Assembly: GCA_026393835.1 (NCBI GenBank)
Contig: JAPKZK010000142.1
Coordinates: 1 to 47,373 of the forward strand
Direction: 5' to 3'
DNA: 47,373 nt
From: Candidatus Aminicenantota bacterium
GTDB taxonomy: Bacteria; Acidobacteriota; Aminicenantia; UBA2199
A model generated the notes under the pieces. The model saw only the letters and a program-made list of their open reading frames with translations, made no database searches and was not told where the DNA came from. The translations under genes were made by a program, and so were the position numbers. Below are positions 45,117-47,373 of this stretch, in pieces (the first letter of the stretch is position 1; every line of letters begins with the position of its first letter).

Positions 45117-45150
45117 CCACGAATTCCACGAATTACCACGAATTATTTTT
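45117..45150. repeat. dispersed repeat, family D
   Basis: CCACGAATTCCACGAATTAC and CACGAATTATTTTT: three CACGAATT steps; joined directly to the family C copy before it. Confidence 0.65.
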
Positions 45151-45246
45151 GTCCACGGAATAGCGATTTCACTGATTCACACAGATTTTGTTTGTTTTTT
45201 GTTCATTGTCTTTTGTGGTTTGTTTGTAATTTGTGGTTTGGGGAGC

Positions 45247-45268
45247 GATTTCTTGCCCGTCCCTTTTT
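45247..45268. repeat. 22-bp direct repeat, left copy
   Basis: Begins GATTTCTTGCCCGTCCCTTT, and is identical for 22 bp to 46447-46468, exactly 1200 bp away. The pair brackets the DUF1016 gene. Confidence 0.85.
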
Positions 45269-45280
45269 TCTTCTTCCTGC

Positions 45281-45309
45281 TTGCCTTTTTTTTTGAAACG
45301 GCATATAAT
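45281..45309 (+). promoter_or_regulatory. promoter of the DUF1016 gene
   Basis: TTGCCT (45281-45286), 17-bp spacer, TATAAT (45304-45309). An ATG follows 6 bp later (see the small ORF at 45315). Confidence 0.6.
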
Positions 45310-45314
45310 GCCCT

Positions 45315-45431
45315 ATGAACATTGACTGGCTTAGAAAAAAACGCAGCGTTCCCAGGAGCGCCGGATTGGATAAATATTTGAAGGAGCAAGGATATGAACG
45401 AGCTAAAACAATACGGAAATTTACTGAATGA
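45315..45431 (+). CDS. possible leaderless small ORF overlapping the DUF1016 start
   Basis: 38 codons starting MNIDWLRKKRSVPRSAGLDK. The ATG lies where transcription from TATAAT at 45304-45309 should begin, and the frame runs 38 bp into the DUF1016 gene. It could be a leader peptide coupling translation to DUF1016, or a relic of another gene. Basic and lysine/arginine-rich; no family recognised. Confidence 0.3.
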   Translation: MNIDWLRKKRSVPRSAGLDKYLKEQGYERAKTIRKFTE

Positions 45432-46440
45432 TATTAAAAATCGTATCCGTCACGCGCAAGCCAAGGCTGTTTTCTCTGCCAATGCTGAAATGATTCAAAT
45501 GTATTTTGATATTGGTAAGATGATACTTGAAAAACAGCAAAATGAGGGCTGGGGCAGCGCTGTTATTCCTCAACTTGCCAAAGATATTCGCAATGAGTTA
45601 CCCGAGCAAAAAGGCTTTTCAGAGCGGAATATCGGCTATATGATCCGCTTTGCACGAGAATATAGTATTAATCCAATTTTGCAACAGCCCGTTGCAAAAT
45701 TACCGGATAATCATTTGCTCTGGAAGGTTCCATGGGGCCATCATGCGCTATTAATGGAAAAAATTAAAGATCAATCCATACGAATTTGGTATATGGAACA
45801 AACCATTCAAAACGGTTGGAGCCGGGATATTTTAGGGCTGATGATTAAGAGCAATGCGCATCATCGGCAGGGAAAACTGGTAAGCAATTTTGAAGTTACA
45901 CTTCCTAAACCCCAATCAGACCTCGCCACCCAATCATTGAAAGACCCTTATATTTTTGATTTTCTCACCCTCACCGAGCCATTCCAGGAACGGGAACTGG
46001 AAACCGAACTGGTCAAACACCTGGAGAAATTTTTGATCGAACTCGGTGCAGGTTTTGCCTTTATGGGTAGGCAATATCCGTTGACAGTTAGTGATAAAGA
46101 TTTTTATCTCGACCTGCTTTTTTACCATGTAAAGCTGCGCTCTTTTGTAATTATTGAATTAAAAAAGGTTGAATTCAAACCCGAATATGCCGGGAAGATG
46201 AATTTCTATTGTTCCGCAGTGGATGATTCTCTCAAGCATGATACAGACCAGCCAACCATTGGCTTGATCCTCTGTCAGACAAAAAACAAAATCTTTGCCG
46301 AATACGCATTGAGGGATATTCATAAACCAATCGGCATTTCAGACTATGAACTCACATGCACACTGCCGGAGACTTTTAAATCATGCCTACCTTCTGTTGA
46401 AGAGATTGAAGCAGAATTAAGCAGGGAAAACAATAAATAG
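45394..46440 (+). CDS. DUF1016/YhcG-family PD-(D/E)XK nuclease-domain protein
   Basis: 348 residues. The N-terminal DUF1016_N domain (about 1-150: YFDIGKMILEKQQNEGWGSAVI, then GFSERNIGYMIRFAREY) is followed by the C-terminal PD-(D/E)XK nuclease domain: a Glu in KFLIELGAGFAFMGRQYPL, DFYLDLLFYHVKLRSFVIIELK giving the D...E-x-K pattern, and GLILCQTKNK. The metal-binding residues appear present. Some YhcG-like proteins are tied to DNA repair, defence or restriction-associated loci. AAGGAG lies 7 bp before the ATG, so a canonical start. The gene sits between two copies of a 22-bp direct repeat, suggesting mobility or deletion-prone DNA. Confidence 0.9.
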   Translation: MNELKQYGNLLNDIKNRIRHAQAKAVFSANAEMIQMYFDIGKMILEKQQNEGWGSAVIPQLAKDIRNELPEQKGFSERNIGYMIRFAREYSINPILQQPVAKLPDNHLLWKVPWGHHALLMEKIKDQSIRIWYMEQTIQNGWSRDILGLMIKSNAHHRQGKLVSNFEVTLPKPQSDLATQSLKDPYIFDFLTLTEPFQERELETELVKHLEKFLIELGAGFAFMGRQYPLTVSDKDFYLDLLFYHVKLRSFVIIELKKVEFKPEYAGKMNFYCSAVDDSLKHDTDQPTIGLILCQTKNKIFAEYALRDIHKPIGISDYELTCTLPETFKSCLPSVEEIEAELSRENNK

Positions 46441-46446
46441 GGGGCT

Positions 46447-46468
46447 GATTTCTTGCCCGTCCCTTTTT
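46447..46468. repeat. 22-bp direct repeat, right copy
   Basis: Same 22 bp as 45247-45268, starting 7 bp after the DUF1016 stop codon. Confidence 0.85.
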
Positions 46469-46580
46469 CCTTCTTTTTCCTTTCAACCGATTGAAAATGA
46501 TACTGAATTATAGTATTATAATAGTTCCAACGATGCTTATTTCATTATGAATCTTTAGCCCTTATTAAGAGAAAAAAAAT

Positions 46581-46685
46581 GTCGGTCTCCGGGGCAACGG
46601 AGATGGCGTATTGCAAACCAATTCTGCCTCAAATCCATTTACCGGTGGAAGTGGGAAACTTTATGGAGTTATGAATGATGAATGA
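46581..46685 (+). pseudogene. FG-GAP-like fragment and 7-bp microsatellite
   Basis: One frame reads VGLRGNGDGVLQTNSASNPF and then TGGSGKLYGVMNDE before a stop; GNGDG followed by a strand resembles an FG-GAP/VCBS blade. No start context, so probably a relic. Four ATGAATG-type steps (around 46670-46695) follow. Confidence 0.3.
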
Positions 46686-46810
46686 TGAATGATGAAAATA
46701 TCCTTCCGTGGCATATTTTTTCTTTTCTTTTTTTCATCTTAATTTCTCAACCTCTTACCTTCCGAGGAACTCATCGGAAAACCTTTATGGATAACATTTT
46801 ACCCGGATTA

Positions 46811-46830
46811 GGGTTTGATAAATCAAACCC
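46811..46830. repeat. palindrome, copy 1
   Basis: GGGTTTGATAAATCAAACCC, a 9-bp stem with a 2-bp centre. An inverted copy with its flanks (GTAGGGG side) lies at 46931-46950. Confidence 0.8.
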
Positions 46831-46870
46831 CTACATCGGATTAAATTATTGAAATAGGAAAGGAGAAAAG

Positions 46871-46930
46871 ATGCCGGGCAAAAAATATCCCCCCGTCATA
46901 AGCAGGCGTCCGGTAAGAAATCCCCCGTAG
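46871..46930 (+). CDS. possible 19-residue ORF between the palindromes
   Basis: MPGKKYPPVISRRPVRNPP, with AGGAAAGGAG placed before the ATG. It lies between the two palindromes and ends in the arm of the second. Too short to identify; it could be a leader or chance. Confidence 0.2.
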   Translation: MPGKKYPPVISRRPVRNPP

Positions 46931-46950
46931 GGGTTTGATTCATCAAACCC
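46931..46950. repeat. palindrome, copy 2 (inverted relative to copy 1)
   Basis: GGGTTTGATTCATCAAACCC. Flanks match the reverse complement of copy 1 for several bases, so the two form a larger inverted pair around about 100 bp. Confidence 0.8.
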
Positions 46951-47000
46951 TTATTTTGGGAAGTTGCGCATCGGAAAAAATCGATGTGCAGCCCAAAAAG

Positions 47001-47180
47001 AAGGTATTTTTCAAAAAAGGAAGCCATGTTCCAAAAAAGGAAGGCATGTTTCAAAAAAGGAAGCCATGTTCCAAAAAAGGAAGCCATGTTTCGAAAAAGG
47101 AAGGCATGTTCCAAAAAAGGAAGCCATGTTTCAAAAAAGGAAGCTGTTTTCAAAATATGGAAGCTGTTTTTTCAAAATAA
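47001..47180. repeat. 20-bp tandem array with internal dyad
   Basis: Nine units of AAGCCATGTTCCAAAAAAGG in exact 20-bp steps; alternate units differ by C/T before CAAAAAAGG, giving a 40-bp superperiod. Each holds TTCC/GGAA around A6. As 20 is not a multiple of three, all three forward frames read the same 20-residue peptide, which produces three overlapping false ORFs. Confidence 0.9.
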
Positions 47181-47204
47181 ATCGGTGAGCACATAAACCC
47201 TGGC

Positions 47205-47243
47205 CCTCCCTGCTTTTCTCTTCTCTTCTTCTCTTCTTCTCTT
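47205..47243. repeat. CT-rich simple repeat
   Basis: Runs of CTTCT and TTCTC steps just after the stop codon of the next minus-strand gene. Confidence 0.7.
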
Positions 47244-47373
47244 CTAGCTTTTTCCCCCTGGAGTTGGAAACAACGGCGGTGGCTCCCCGAAATAACTTTC
47301 CAATTCCGCAATCTCTTCTCTGCCCTGGAGTATCAATTTTTGCTGCGCCTTGAATTCCTTAAAAACCCTTTCC
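47244..47373 (-). CDS. unidentified protein, C-terminal end (partial)
   Basis: An open minus-strand frame enters from the right window edge and ends at a TAG (47246-47244). The 42 visible residues include FKAQQKLILQGREEIAELES and end YFGEPPPLFPTPGGKS: an amphipathic helix with a proline-rich tail. The pattern looks like real coding DNA but the family cannot be named from the tail. The start is outside the window. Confidence 0.55.
   Translation of the reverse strand, partial: ERVFKEFKAQQKLILQGREEIAELESYFGEPPPLFPTPGGKS

Noticed and set aside
46935..47196. Three overlapping plus ORFs rich in KKGSHVPKK
   Set aside because: All come from the 20-bp tandem repeat, which is open in every forward frame.

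Overview
The window looks like a chromosomal segment of a Gram-negative, diderm bacterium. It has an LPS-heptose gene set (heptose-7-P kinase, GT9 heptosyltransferase, O-antigen-ligase-like protein, LptB), a large Oar-type TonB-dependent receptor and a DUF3187-type outer-membrane protein. Base composition is moderate. Intergenic DNA is full of short dispersed repeats and tandem arrays. The gene content and the style of intergenic repeats suggest an Acidobacteriota/Aminicenantes-like lineage; this is inference, since no rRNA or marker gene is present to prove it.

Layout. 1-393: tail of an Rpn-type nuclease with a repeated octapeptide, then a repeat-bearing spacer. 1.1-7.4 kb (minus): lptB-rpoN-hpf-hprK-EIIA(Man)-HPr-ptsI, a regulatory PTS coupled to sigma-54 and ribosome hibernation, with a consensus promoter at the head and a terminator at the end. 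7.5-10.9 kb (minus): Trm112-like protein, heptosyltransferase, O-antigen-ligase-like protein and heptose kinase. 10.9-12.9 kb: gene-poor mosaic holding a GC-rich cassette-like ORF with attC-like hairpins, an 84-bp palindromic array and a MITE with an 11-bp target duplication. 12.9-16.8 kb: secreted LRR/Fn3/Ig-like protein. 16.9-17.6 kb: two tandem arrays. 17.7-21.7 kb (minus): methyltransferase, Cys-rich membrane protein, Asp/Glu racemase and LtaS-like sulfatase-fold enzyme, probably one operon. 21.8-26.7 kb: DUF3187 protein, a MobA/MocA-like nucleotidyltransferase on the other strand, and the TonB receptor with a strong terminator. 26.8-31 kb: hairpin-rich 21-bp array, then (minus) a NACHT-pentapeptide ATPase behind a fused kinase/receiver/AraC regulator whose phospho-acceptor His is Arg. 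31-36.2 kb: relic of an AAA-ATPase-like/DUF1703 gene, a TMTC-like membrane glycosyltransferase with TPRs, a small LRR protein, an FmdB zinc ribbon and an EamA transporter. 36.3-44.9 kb (minus): a 2861-residue secreted protein with LRRs, about 15 carboxypeptidase-regulatory-like domains, Ig-like domains and FG-GAP repeats. 45.2-47.4 kb: DUF1016/YhcG nuclease between 22-bp direct repeats, palindromes, a 20-bp array, and the C-terminus of a further minus-strand gene.

Most notable: (i) the kinase-dead-looking regulator plus NACHT-pentapeptide pair next to a hairpin array, a candidate signalling or defence module; (ii) tandem arrays whose periods are 21, 42 and 84 bp; (iii) several promoters whose -10 box lies 5-9 bp before an ATG, suggesting leaderless mRNAs; (iv) the MITE with a clear target duplication. 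Positions and motifs were read by eye; no search was run, so family names rest on motif recognition.
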